A DNA stretch of 9,675 nucleotides from an uncultured Oscillospiraceae bacterium (GCA_934527255.1 CAKTAM010000071.1:1-9675), one strand, 5' to 3'. Counted from the stretch's first letter, positions 1 through 6,661 are shown. Numbers and translations: made by a program. Notes: a model not told the origin generated them from the sequence alone.

Positions 1-1164
1 GTGCCGGACATTCTGCTGGTAGACAACTCGCTGCCCTTCCAGAGCTATGTCAACAAGGGACTGTTCACCGACCTGTACCCCCTGCTGGACGCCGATGAAA
101 GCCTTTCCCGCGAGGATTTTGTTTCCAACGTGCTGGAGGCCTGCGAAAATGACGGCAAGCTGACCTCCATCATCCCCTATTATGACATTGTGACCGCTGT
201 TGCGCCGGCCGGTATGGTCGATTCTGCCGCCGGTTGGACGTGGGATCAGTTCTTCAGCGTCCTGCAGCAGTATCCCGACATCAAAAACGCGCTTCCCTCC
301 ATCACGCGCGACTCGGTGCTGAACATTGCGCTGATGCTGTCTGGCGACCAGTATATCGATTACAGCACCGGCACCTGTCACTTTGACTCGCCCGCATTCC
401 AGCAGCTGCTGGAGTACGCCGCCACCTACCCGGCCGAGATCAGCGACAACGACTACAAGGAGACCAAGGACTGGTTCTCCGAGGGCAAGGCCCTGATGAA
501 TATCACCTACCTGTATGACTTCACCTGCATGCGCGAGCAGACCTATACCCTGAACGGGCCTGTTGTGTTCAAGGGCTTCCCCACTGCCGACGGCACCGGC
601 GGCAGCGCCATCATGCCCTATATGCAGCTGGCCATCTCGCAGGGCTGTGCCGACAAAACGGCCGCATGGGAGTTTATCAGCTCTTTCCTCACGCAGGAAT
701 ATCAGGATGACATCACCGGCGATCTGCCGCTGCGTGTGGATTCGCTGCAGAAAATGGCCGACCGCGCCATGAACCCGGATGATTCGTCTTCCTACATCGG
801 CGGCATCACCTCCTACGCCTCCAACACCGCTGACACGGCTGCCGAGGACAGCGGGGAGACGACGGAGGAAACGGCCGACGCCGCTGCGGAGGATGCCGCA
901 GAAGCTGGCGACATCGCCGATGACGACATTGCAGGCGGTGACCTGAATTCGGAGGATTACTGGAACCGCGCCGTCACCCAGGCGGAGATCGACCAGATGA
1001 TGGATGTCATCCACTCGACCAAAGCTCTGTACCAGTGGGATCAGAGCCTGATGAACATCATTACCGAGGAGGTCGCCACGTTCTTCAACGGCAGCAGGAC
1101 CGCCGCGGATACCGCCGCCATCATCCAGAACCGCGCCAACACCTATCTGAGCGAAAGCCGCTGA
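1..1164 (+). CDS. Extracellular solute-binding lipoprotein, C-terminal part (5' end outside window)
   Basis: The frame is open from base 1 and ends at TGA 1162-1164, giving 387 visible residues. The GTG at base 1 is very unlikely to be the start: it lines up with residue 440 of the complete downstream paralogue (QAPDILLFG there, VPDILLVDN here), so some 440 residues should lie upstream. The visible part is the family 1 solute-binding fold. Blocks shared with the paralogue include DLYPLLDAD (residues 24-32), SLSRED, the GWTWDQFFSVL block (79-88), LSGDQYIDYSTGTCHFDSPAF (in 113-133), FKGFPTADG and AAWEF. The expected role is binding a solute, often a sugar, outside the membrane for an ABC importer. 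An acidic Ala/Asp/Glu/Thr-rich stretch at about residues 261-319 is absent from the paralogue. The gene is followed by a strong terminator. No permease is visible, and the ligand cannot be told from sequence. Confidence 0.85.
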   Translation: MPDILLVDNSLPFQSYVNKGLFTDLYPLLDADESLSREDFVSNVLEACENDGKLTSIIPYYDIVTAVAPAGMVDSAAGWTWDQFFSVLQQYPDIKNALPSITRDSVLNIALMLSGDQYIDYSTGTCHFDSPAFQQLLEYAATYPAEISDNDYKETKDWFSEGKALMNITYLYDFTCMREQTYTLNGPVVFKGFPTADGTGGSAIMPYMQLAISQGCADKTAAWEFISSFLTQEYQDDITGDLPLRVDSLQKMADRAMNPDDSSSYIGGITSYASNTADTAAEDSGETTEETADAAAEDAAEAGDIADDDIAGGDLNSEDYWNRAVTQAEIDQMMDVIHSTKALYQWDQSLMNIITEEVATFFNGSRTAADTAAIIQNRANTYLSESR

Positions 1165-1186
1165 TCTGCCCCGTTCGCTTTTCCAT

Positions 1187-1215
1187 GGCCCATCAGCAAT
1201 GATGGGCCTTTTTTT
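1187..1215 (+). terminator. Intrinsic terminator after the first solute-binding gene
   Basis: A perfect 9-bp stem, GGCCCATCA (1187-1195) with TGATGGGCC (1200-1208), closes a GCAA tetraloop and is followed at once by seven T (1209-1215). This is a textbook Rho-independent terminator 23 bases after the stop codon. It suggests that the two paralogues are not simply one transcript, although I could not find a convincing promoter between it and the next gene. Confidence 0.93.
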
Positions 1216-1294
1216 CCTCTGGCCGGGCTGATATCCACCGGTCTTTTCTCTCTCCGCCCTATCCCCCACAAAAAAAGGATGAGGCGCACCGCAT

Positions 1295-1304
1295 CCTCCG
1301 GAGG
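1295..1304 (+). promoter_or_regulatory. Shine-Dalgarno site inside a perfect palindrome
   Basis: The ribosome-binding site GGAGG (1300-1304), six bases before ATG 1311, is the right half of the 10-base palindrome CCTCCGGAGG. The left half, CCTCC, is also part of CATCCT (1292-1297), which can pair with AGGATG (1276-1281). The adjacent CCTCC is an anti-Shine-Dalgarno sequence, but with no loop it cannot fold back in cis as a simple hairpin. The site fixes the start of the 1311 gene; a regulatory role for the palindrome is speculative. Confidence 0.55.
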
Positions 1305-1310
1305 TTTTTC

Positions 1311-3620
1311 ATGAAAGCATACAAACGTATTTTCAGCCTGCTGCTGGCGCTGTGCCTGTGCGCCGGGCTGTTTACCGGCTGCCAGCGGGGCAGCCCCGCC
1401 GACAGCGGCTCTCTTTCCGGCAGCACTTCTCAGCCCGACAGCTCCGGCGCCGCCGACAACCCGTCGGAGGATGCCGACAGCGCGGCGGCAGCTGAGGATC
1501 TTCATATTTATCAAAGCACCCCCATTGACCCGCAGCTGGATGCGTTCGCCGACTTTTTCGGCTTTTCCGCCGGGCTGGTGCTGAACGGGCGGCTTTATCT
1601 GGTTGGCCAGCGCACCGAGGCGGCGGCCGAGCCCGACCCCGGGTATCAGCTGCTGAGCTGTCGGCTGGACGGCAGCGACCCGCGCACACAGCCCCTGCAC
1701 CCGCACCCCGGCATGGATGCCGACCGGCAGTCCGTTTCTTTCAGCGGCGTGCTGGCCGGAGAAAACGGCGAGGTGTACGTGCTGGAATCCGTCTATACCC
1801 GCGGGGCATCCGGCGGCGACGGCTCCGACGCCAGCCAGGGGTACTATCTGCACCGGCTGGACGACGGCGGCGATACCGTTTTGAACAGCGACGCCATCGA
1901 GCTTCCGCTCAGCTCTTATCTGCCCGGGCAGGGCGTTGTCATAAACGGCGTGTTCTATCTTGTCATGAACAACGCCTCCGTTTTTGTGTTGGATGAAGGC
2001 TTTGCGGCGCGCACCTTCTCCATCGCGGAGGAGGGCGTCAGCACCTCCATCGAAAACCTGTTCTGCGGCAGCGACGGCAGCCTGCTGATCAGCTATCACA
2101 GCGGCGAGGATTGGTCGCTGCACCTGCGCACGGTCGACCCTGCCACCGGCAGCACCATTGCCGAGCTGCCCACACCCGCAGAGGCCCGGCACGAGGCCGC
2201 CGCCCTGCAGGCGCCGGACGGCAAGCTGTACTTTTACAACTCCACCGGCCTGTATGCCTATGACGAGGCCGACGGCACAGGAATGCTGCTGTGCGACTGG
2301 ATGAACTCCGACGTGGATTTTGAAACGGCCGTGCAGGCCCTGTTTGCGCTGGAGGACGGCAGCTTTCTGGCCGCCGGGCAAAAGGAGACCGGCGAGGGCC
2401 TGCTGCTGACGGCTCTTGCCCCCATTGACCCGTCGCTGCTGCCGCAGAAAACCGTTTTGCGGCTGGCCTGCAAAAGCGGGCGCGATATTCGGCGGCAGGT
2501 GCTGGCCTTCAACCGTGCCAGCGAGAATGTCCGCATTCTTCTTGTGGATTACGGCGCCTATGACACCAGCGACAACGGCTTCACCGGCGCCGCCGCCCGG
2601 CTGAACGCCGACATCCGCTCGGGGCAGGCGCCGGATATTCTGCTGTTCGGCAGGGATCTGCCGCTGCAGCAGGCCGCTGCCGAAGGGTTGCTGGCCGACC
2701 TGTACCCTCTTCTGGACGCCGACCCGGAGCTTTCGCGGGAGGAACTGCTTTCCAACGTGCTGACGGCCGGGGAAAGCGGCGGCCAGCTGGCCATTCTCAT
2801 CCCCGATTATTACGTTTCCACGGCGGTAGCCGCGGCCGATGCTGTGACGCCCGCCTTCGGCTGGACCTATGACGACTTTTTCGCCGTGCTGGCACAGCAC
2901 CCCAACGTCACGCACGCATTTCCGCACGCCGCGCGTGATTCGCTGCTGCTCACGGCGCTGGCACTTTCGGGCAGTCAGTATGTGGATTATGCCGCAGGCA
3001 CCTGCCGCTTTGATTCGCCCGCGTTCCGCCAGCTGCTGGACTATGCGGCGACCTACCCGGAACAGCCGGACTATTCCGTCGGCATGACCGACCTTTACAC
3101 CGGCGGACAGGCAATGCTGAACACCGTCTCGCTTTCCGATTTTTCCGTTTTGCAGGCACAGGCTGACCTGCTGGGCTGCCCGGTCGTCTTTCAGGGCTTT
3201 CCCACGCCGGACGGCAGCTTTGGCAGCGCGATCGTCCCTGCAGAGCAGCTGGCCATATCTGCAGCCTGCCCCGACAAGGCCGCCGCGTGGCAGTTTGTGC
3301 GCACCTTTTTAAGCGCGGACTATCAGCAGGCCAGGGCGGCGCGCGGCAGCCTGCTGCCCCTGCGGGCGGATGTGCTGCAGCAGCTGGCACAAACCGCCGT
3401 GCACCCGGCCGACGGCACCGCACAGCCCGTTACACAGGCGGATGCGGATGCAGTGCTGGAATGCCTGAACCATACCAACGCCCTGTATTGGCAGGACAGC
3501 GCCATATGGGAGCTTCTGCAGGCGGAGCTGCCCGCTTTCTTTGATGGCAGCAAATCGGCCGATGAGACCGCCGCCGCCATTCAGGCCCGCGTCAGCGCAT
3601 ATCTGTGCGAGGGCCGATAA
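1311..3620 (+). CDS. Lipoprotein: beta-propeller-like region fused to extracellular solute-binding domain
   Basis: A complete 769-residue protein, started at ATG 1311 behind GGAGG. Residues 1-23 are a signal peptide (MKAYKR basic end, Leu/Ala/Cys core) with lipobox LFTGC, so Cys24 should be lipidated and the protein anchored outside the membrane. Residues 25-62 are a Ser/Gly/Ala/Asp linker. Residues about 80-370 hold repeated beta-strand units with NGRLYLVG, NGEVYVLES, NGVFYLVMN, DGSLLISY, DGKLYFYN and DGSFLAAG motifs, spaced like blades of a beta-propeller. From about 380 (TVLRLACKSGRD) to the end is a family 1 solute-binding domain, closely matching the truncated gene upstream. A usual solute-binding protein has 400-450 residues, so the N-terminal half is an extra domain. 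Tandem duplication is clear. No ABC permease or ATPase gene is adjacent. The propeller assignment comes from repeat pattern only; ligand unknown. Confidence 0.88.
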   Translation: MKAYKRIFSLLLALCLCAGLFTGCQRGSPADSGSLSGSTSQPDSSGAADNPSEDADSAAAAEDLHIYQSTPIDPQLDAFADFFGFSAGLVLNGRLYLVGQRTEAAAEPDPGYQLLSCRLDGSDPRTQPLHPHPGMDADRQSVSFSGVLAGENGEVYVLESVYTRGASGGDGSDASQGYYLHRLDDGGDTVLNSDAIELPLSSYLPGQGVVINGVFYLVMNNASVFVLDEGFAARTFSIAEEGVSTSIENLFCGSDGSLLISYHSGEDWSLHLRTVDPATGSTIAELPTPAEARHEAAALQAPDGKLYFYNSTGLYAYDEADGTGMLLCDWMNSDVDFETAVQALFALEDGSFLAAGQKETGEGLLLTALAPIDPSLLPQKTVLRLACKSGRDIRRQVLAFNRASENVRILLVDYGAYDTSDNGFTGAAARLNADIRSGQAPDILLFGRDLPLQQAAAEGLLADLYPLLDADPELSREELLSNVLTAGESGGQLAILIPDYYVSTAVAAADAVTPAFGWTYDDFFAVLAQHPNVTHAFPHAARDSLLLTALALSGSQYVDYAAGTCRFDSPAFRQLLDYAATYPEQPDYSVGMTDLYTGGQAMLNTVSLSDFSVLQAQADLLGCPVVFQGFPTPDGSFGSAIVPAEQLAISAACPDKAAAWQFVRTFLSADYQQARAARGSLLPLRADVLQQLAQTAVHPADGTAQPVTQADADAVLECLNHTNALYWQDSAIWELLQAELPAFFDGSKSADETAAAIQARVSAYLCEGR

Positions 3621-3733
3621 CCCAAACCCTCTGCCCCGCTTTGCCGCACAATAGCGGTATATTGCCTCGCCGGCCGCCGGGGCAGTGCCGGCCGTGTGAT
3701 GCCGCCTCATCGGCCGTGCGATTTTCAAAGAGG

Positions 3734-3768
3734 AAAGCCTCCCGCGCTGCGGCACGGGAGGCTTTTTT
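3734..3768 (+). terminator. Intrinsic terminator after the lipoprotein gene
   Basis: An 11-bp perfect stem, AAAGCCTCCCG (3734-3744) with CGGGAGGCTTT (3755-3765), has a 10-base loop and a T tract ending at 3768. It lies 113 bases after the stop of the lipoprotein gene and just before the promoter of the next gene, so it separates the two transcripts. On the opposite strand the T tract is interrupted, so it acts mainly on plus-strand transcripts. Confidence 0.9.
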
Positions 3769-3799
3769 GCCGCTTTTCGACGTTTTCACCCCGCAGCCC

Positions 3800-3828
3800 T
3801 TGCCATTTTGCGCCGCGCCCACTATAAT
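3800..3828 (+). promoter_or_regulatory. Sigma-70/SigA-type promoter for the GH29-like gene
   Basis: The -35 box TTGCCA (3800-3805, one mismatch to TTGACA) and a perfect -10 box TATAAT (3823-3828) are separated by 17 bases. Transcription should start near 3835, giving a leader of about 64 bases. The promoter lies directly after the terminator at 3734-3768, making the gene an independent unit with a likely strong vegetative promoter. Confidence 0.85.
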
Positions 3829-3845
3829 AAAGCCAATGGTCAGCT

Positions 3846-3919
3846 GCCGATGCAGCCAACCGCATACCGCCTGACCCGCAGAGAAGGAGACCTGACACAT
3901 GGCCGATCAGCCAACCGCA
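3846..3919 (+). repeat. Direct repeat spanning leader and first codons of the GH29-like gene
   Basis: GCCGATGCAGCCAACCGCA (3846-3864) in the leader recurs as GCCGATCAGCCAACCGCA (3902-3919) over codons 2-7 of the gene, differing by one inserted G. The copies start 56 bases apart. It may be a small segmental duplication around the start. The upstream copy has no Shine-Dalgarno and its reading frame (ATG 3836) stops after 12 codons, so it is not an alternative gene start. Confidence 0.7.
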
Positions 3920-4945
3920 CAGCAAACATGGTTTGCACACCGCAAATGGGGCGTATTTTTTCACTATCTGGACAGCCTGCAGAACGGCAGCGGCAATTTT
4001 CACAACACGCAGGGCTACCGCACCGATTGGAACGGCTGCGTGAATGCGCTGGATGTCGCCCTGCTGGCCCGCCAGCTGCATGAGGCAGGGGCGGGGTATC
4101 TGATGTTTACGCTGCAGCAGGGCAGCCGTTATCTGTGCGCGCCCAACGCCCTGTTTGATGCCATTACCGGCTATGCCCCGGGCGAGGCGTGCAGCACCCG
4201 CGACCTGATCGCCGACCTTGCCGACGCTCTGGCCCATTGGGACATTCCGCTGTTTTTGTACTTTACCGGCGACGGCCCACGCACCGACCCGCGCGCCATG
4301 GCGGCCTTTTACGGCCGCGCCGCTGACCTTGCGCCCGGACGCGACCAGGTGCATATGGAGTTTGTGCGCAAATGGAGCGCCGTGCTGCGCGAGTATGCCC
4401 TGCGCTATGGCGACCGCATTGCCGGGTGGTGGGTCGACGGGCTGTATGACAGCCTGGGCTATACCCCGGAGCTGATCGCCCCGTTCCGCCGCGCCGCCAG
4501 AGAGGGCAACCCGAATGCGCTGTTTTCGGCCAATTACTACGGCTGCCTGCGCAACGGGCACGAGGAGAACGTGCCGGGTGTGGGCACGGTGCTACTGGGT
4601 GATTTTTACCACACCATCGCCCCGCCGACCCCGCTGTGTGATTATACCGCAGGCGAAGTGGTCACGCTGGATGTGTTTCCCACCGGGCAGCTGGTCGAAC
4701 AGGCGCAGGCGCACATTCTGTCGTTTCTGGGCATTCCGCGCCACCCCATCGAGGTATACGGCGGCTGGGGCGCGCGCGGCTGCAAATATTCGACCGAGTA
4801 TCTGATGCAGTATGTCCGGCAGGTCAACGCCTGCAGCGGCGTGGTGACGCTGGAGGCCTGCCTGTACCGTGACGGCCGCATGGATCCCGACCAGCTGCGC
4901 GTGCTGAAGATGCTGGGCAGCCTGCGGCGCGGCGCGGGCGGTTAA
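3899..4945 (+). CDS. GH29-like protein (alpha-L-fucosidase-related), cytoplasmic
   Basis: 348 residues. ATG 3899 sits nine bases after AAGGAG (3884-3889); stop TAA 4943-4945. No signal peptide or membrane segment, so it is predicted to act inside the cell. The N-terminal motif WFAHRKWGVFFHYL (residues 11-24) matches the GH29 block W..KFGIFIHWG, keeping His22. DGLYD after GWWV (176-184) places Asp180 where GH29 has its catalytic nucleophile (WFDG). The sugar-binding HHDGF block of true fucosidases is replaced by TLQQGSRYLCAPN (71-83), a variant I recall from a GH29-like subfamily usually annotated as alpha-L-fucosidase. Length is below the roughly 450 residues of typical members; the C-terminal beta domain seems absent. 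The likely role is hydrolysis of a small fucoside or related glycoside, but fucosidase activity should not be assumed. Single gene with its own promoter. Confidence 0.75.
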   Translation: MADQPTAQQTWFAHRKWGVFFHYLDSLQNGSGNFHNTQGYRTDWNGCVNALDVALLARQLHEAGAGYLMFTLQQGSRYLCAPNALFDAITGYAPGEACSTRDLIADLADALAHWDIPLFLYFTGDGPRTDPRAMAAFYGRAADLAPGRDQVHMEFVRKWSAVLREYALRYGDRIAGWWVDGLYDSLGYTPELIAPFRRAAREGNPNALFSANYYGCLRNGHEENVPGVGTVLLGDFYHTIAPPTPLCDYTAGEVVTLDVFPTGQLVEQAQAHILSFLGIPRHPIEVYGGWGARGCKYSTEYLMQYVRQVNACSGVVTLEACLYRDGRMDPDQLRVLKMLGSLRRGAGG

Positions 4946-5039
4946 GCTGCCGGGCGGCGCTGCTTTGCCGCGCCTGCGCGGTACGCTGCGCAAGGGCCGG
5001 GCCAGACAGGTGTTTTCTGTACGGCAGATGCGCTTTTGT

Positions 5040-5106
5040 GCGCCGCGTGCCGTGCACTGAAATATTTTTGCACAGTCAAACGTATGCGCCGACACGGCGG
5101 CGGCGC
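5040..5106. repeat. Long imperfect inverted repeat with AT-rich apex
   Basis: GCGCCGC (5040-5046) pairs with GCGGCGC (5100-5106), and GCCGTG (5049-5054) pairs with CACGGC (5093-5098), with a small internal loop (GT against G). The apical loop of 38 bases is AT-rich, and GTGCA (5052-5056) can alternatively pair with TGCAC (5069-5073). No T tract follows on either strand, so it does not read as a simple terminator. Function unknown; it could be 3' end structure, a small RNA or chance in GC-rich spacer. Confidence 0.45.
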
Positions 5107-5115
5107 TTCGCAGGC

Positions 5116-5152
5116 AAAAGAAAAACAGGCGGCCGGTCTTGCCGGTGCCTGT
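5116..5152 (-). terminator. Intrinsic terminator for the threonine aldolase transcript
   Basis: Read on the minus strand, ACAGGC (complement of 5147-5152) pairs with GCCTGT (complement of 5125-5130) around an inner CCGG/CCGG stem, followed by TTTTTCTTTT (5125 down to 5116). Hairpin plus T tract lie about 170 bases after the aldolase stop codon. On the plus strand no T tract follows, so the orientation is clear. Confidence 0.8.
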
Positions 5153-5171
5153 CATAAAACAGCCGAAACGC

Positions 5172-5202
5172 AAGCGGCGCGGCCTTTTTGGCCGCGCCGC
5201 TT
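5172..5202. terminator. Perfect 13-bp palindromic hairpin between convergent genes
   Basis: AAGCGGCGCGGCC (5172-5184) and GGCCGCGCCGCTT (5190-5202) are perfectly complementary around a five-T loop. It is the strongest hairpin in the window. The sequence after it is only weakly T-rich on either strand (TTGATTGTTATG on plus, GCGTTTCGGC on minus), so it is probably a bidirectional 3' end structure for the two converging transcripts rather than a classical terminator. Confidence 0.65.
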
Positions 5203-5321
5203 GATTGTTATGTAAAAAAGCCGGTTCAAAAAGGGCGTGAACAACACCGCAAACTGCATGACACCGCGTTTGGCGGAACCGTGCGGCTGGCCTTTCGGGG
5301 GTCTTTCTGGGCTTTTCGCCC

Positions 5322-6356
5322 TTACAGGGCACGCACCGCCGCCAACAGCGCATCCACGTTTTCCTGTGTGGTAGCCCAGCTGGTGCAAATGCGCACGCAG
5401 GTATGGTTGGCATCCACCCGGTACTGCTGCTCGAACACAAAGGTTTTGCCAAGCTCGGCCAGCATGGCATCCGGCAAAATAAAGAACTGCTGGTTGGTGG
5501 GCGACGCAATGGCGTAGGGGCATCCATTTTCCAGCAGGGCCTGCTTGATCTGCAGCGCCAGACGGACGGCATGCCTGCTGATGGTAAAATACAGGTCATC
5601 CTGCAGCAGGGCGCAGAACTGCACCCCCAGCAGCCTCCCCTTGGCCAGCAGACCGCCCCGCTGCTTGACCAGATAGCGGAAGCCTTTCTGCAGCCGCGGG
5701 TCGACCAGCACCACGGCCTCGCCAAACAGCGCCCCTACCTTGGTGCCGCCAATGGTAAACACATCGCACAGGGCGGCCAGCTCAGCCAGCGTCAGATCGC
5801 ATTCCGGGCTGACAAGGCCGTACCCCAGCCGGGCGCCGTCGATGAACAGCGGAATATCCAGCTCGCGGCAGACGGCATACAGGTCGCCCAGCTCCTGCCT
5901 GGAATACAGGGTGCCGACCTCGGTCGGAAACGAAATGTACACCATTCCCGGCTGCACGGTATGTTCAAATGCCGGGTCTTTCCAATGGGTCAGAACGGCC
6001 ATGCGCACCTGCTCGGCCGTAATTTTGCCGTTTTTGCCCGGCAGCGGCAGCACCTTATGGCCGGTCGCCTCTACCGCGCCGGTCTCGTGCACGTTGATAT
6101 GACCGGTATCGGCGCACAGCACCCCCTGATGTGGGCGCAGGATGGAGGCAATGACAATGCTGTTGGCCTGCGTGCCGCCCACCAGAAGCTGCACGTCGGC
6201 ATCCGGCTGGGCGCAAAGCTGACAAATGCGCTGACGGGCTTCCTCGCAGTAGGGGTCGTTGCCATACCCGACCGTTTGCTCCAGATTGGTTTTTTCCAGC
6301 TGGCGCAGCACCTGCGGATGTGCCCCTTCGTTGTAGTCGCAGTTGAAATAGATCAT
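5322..6356 (-). CDS. Low-specificity L-threonine aldolase (PLP-dependent, beta-eliminating lyase family)
   Basis: 344 residues from ATG at 6356, six bases after GGAGAGG; TAA at 5324-5322. A longer open frame reaches upstream to 6440, but that would put the promoter inside the gene, and residue 1 here (MIYFNCDYNEGAHP) is where the family begins. The enzyme cleaves L-threonine or L-allo-threonine to glycine and acetaldehyde using pyridoxal phosphate. Visible family features: VGYGNDPYCEEA (29-40), GGTQANSIV (60-68, cofactor phosphate loop), HETGA (90-94, ring-stacking His), FIDGARLGYG (171-180, Asp173 to the pyridine nitrogen) and TIGGTKVGALFGE (201-213) with the Schiff-base Lys206. Length is normal. 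Cytoplasmic. It has its own promoter at 6411-6440 with a palindrome beside it, and no metabolic partner gene beside it. Related PLP lyases are the main alternative. Confidence 0.9.
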   Translation of the reverse strand: MIYFNCDYNEGAHPQVLRQLEKTNLEQTVGYGNDPYCEEARQRICQLCAQPDADVQLLVGGTQANSIVIASILRPHQGVLCADTGHINVHETGAVEATGHKVLPLPGKNGKITAEQVRMAVLTHWKDPAFEHTVQPGMVYISFPTEVGTLYSRQELGDLYAVCRELDIPLFIDGARLGYGLVSPECDLTLAELAALCDVFTIGGTKVGALFGEAVVLVDPRLQKGFRYLVKQRGGLLAKGRLLGVQFCALLQDDLYFTISRHAVRLALQIKQALLENGCPYAIASPTNQQFFILPDAMLAELGKTFVFEQQYRVDANHTCVRICTSWATTQENVDALLAAVRAL

Positions 6357-6360
6357 GTTA

Positions 6361-6368
6361 CCCTCTCC
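6361..6368 (-). promoter_or_regulatory. Ribosome-binding site deciding the aldolase start
   Basis: On the minus strand GGAGAGGG (complement of 6361-6368) ends four bases before ATG at 6356. Together with the promoter lying at 6411-6440, it excludes the longer frame start at 6440. Confidence 0.85.
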
Positions 6369-6410
6369 AAGCCATGCCCGTAAAGGGCGGCGTTCCTGAT
6401 TTTCCGTTTC

Positions 6411-6440
6411 AGTATACCGCATTTCAACCGCAAAAAGCAA
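6411..6440 (-). promoter_or_regulatory. SigA-type promoter of the threonine aldolase gene
   Basis: On the minus strand, -35 TTGCTT (complement of 6435-6440) and -10 TATACT (complement of 6411-6416) are separated by 18 bases. The start of transcription is expected near 6404, about 48 bases before the ATG. The leader contains a small GCCC/GGGC hairpin near 6376-6388. Confidence 0.7.
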
Positions 6441-6454
6441 GATGAAAATTCATC
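6441..6454. promoter_or_regulatory. Inverted repeat abutting the -35 box (operator candidate)
   Basis: GATGAA-AA-TTCATC is a perfect 6+2+6 inverted repeat that touches the upstream edge of the -35 box of the aldolase promoter. Its size and position are typical of a dimeric regulator site, activating or repressing. It lies in one of the few AT-rich stretches here, so an UP-element or chance origin is also possible. Confidence 0.4.
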
Positions 6455-6661
6455 AATTTGCACAAGGAAAGCCATTGTTTTTTGTCGACTGCTCCAAAAT
6501 TCACTTTTACAGCCGCTACGGCTGCCTTTTGGCGTGCCGCAATGCCCGCCCGCGGCGGCAGCCTGTTCTCTCCCATGCCGCTTGGCCGCAGGCACGTGCG
6601 GCGGCGGACATCGCCGGTGGTGGCGTGCCGCCCTTCTGCAAACGCTCCTACGCCCCGCCGT
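6455..6661 (-). other. Intergenic remainder between the small membrane protein and aldolase genes
   Basis: Together with 6357-6454 this makes a 305-base gap. It holds short inverted repeats: CAGCCG-CTA-CGGCTG (6510-6524), CGGCG-GACAT-CGCCG (6602-6616) and CGCCGT/ACGGCG (6656-6661 with 6668-6673) around the stop codon of the membrane protein gene. None has a proper T tract. Open frames on both strands here lack ribosome-binding sites and have composition typical of GC-rich spacer. I see no gene. Confidence 0.55.

Larger units (their letters stand above)
4946..5321 (+). other. Convergent intergenic region, hairpin-rich, no gene seen
   Basis: This 376-base gap separates the ends of the GH29-like gene (plus) and the threonine aldolase gene (minus). 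It contains an imperfect long inverted repeat (5040-5106), a minus-strand terminator (5116-5152) and a perfect 13-bp palindrome (5172-5202). Open frames crossing it are GC-driven continuations of antisense frames with Arg/Ala/Pro-rich translations and no ribosome-binding site. I see no tRNA, promoter or protein gene in it. Confidence 0.7.

Noticed and set aside
1..1164. GTG at base 1 as a true start codon
   Set aside because: It aligns with an internal position of the paralogue, so it is a window-edge artefact.
1143..2927. 594-residue open frame on the minus strand
   Set aside because: It is antisense to the lipoprotein gene, lacks a ribosome site and recognisable motifs, and has the Gly/Gln/Ala/Val-rich composition expected of a GC-driven shadow frame; it also crosses the terminator.
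4592..5725. 377-residue minus-strand open frame crossing the convergent gap
   Set aside because: It is a shadow of the aldolase gene and then of the GH29-like gene, runs through two terminator hairpins, and has Cys/Arg/Pro-rich translation without domains.
5403..6383. 326-residue plus-strand open frame
   Set aside because: It lies entirely antisense to the threonine aldolase gene, which has full family motifs and a ribosome site.
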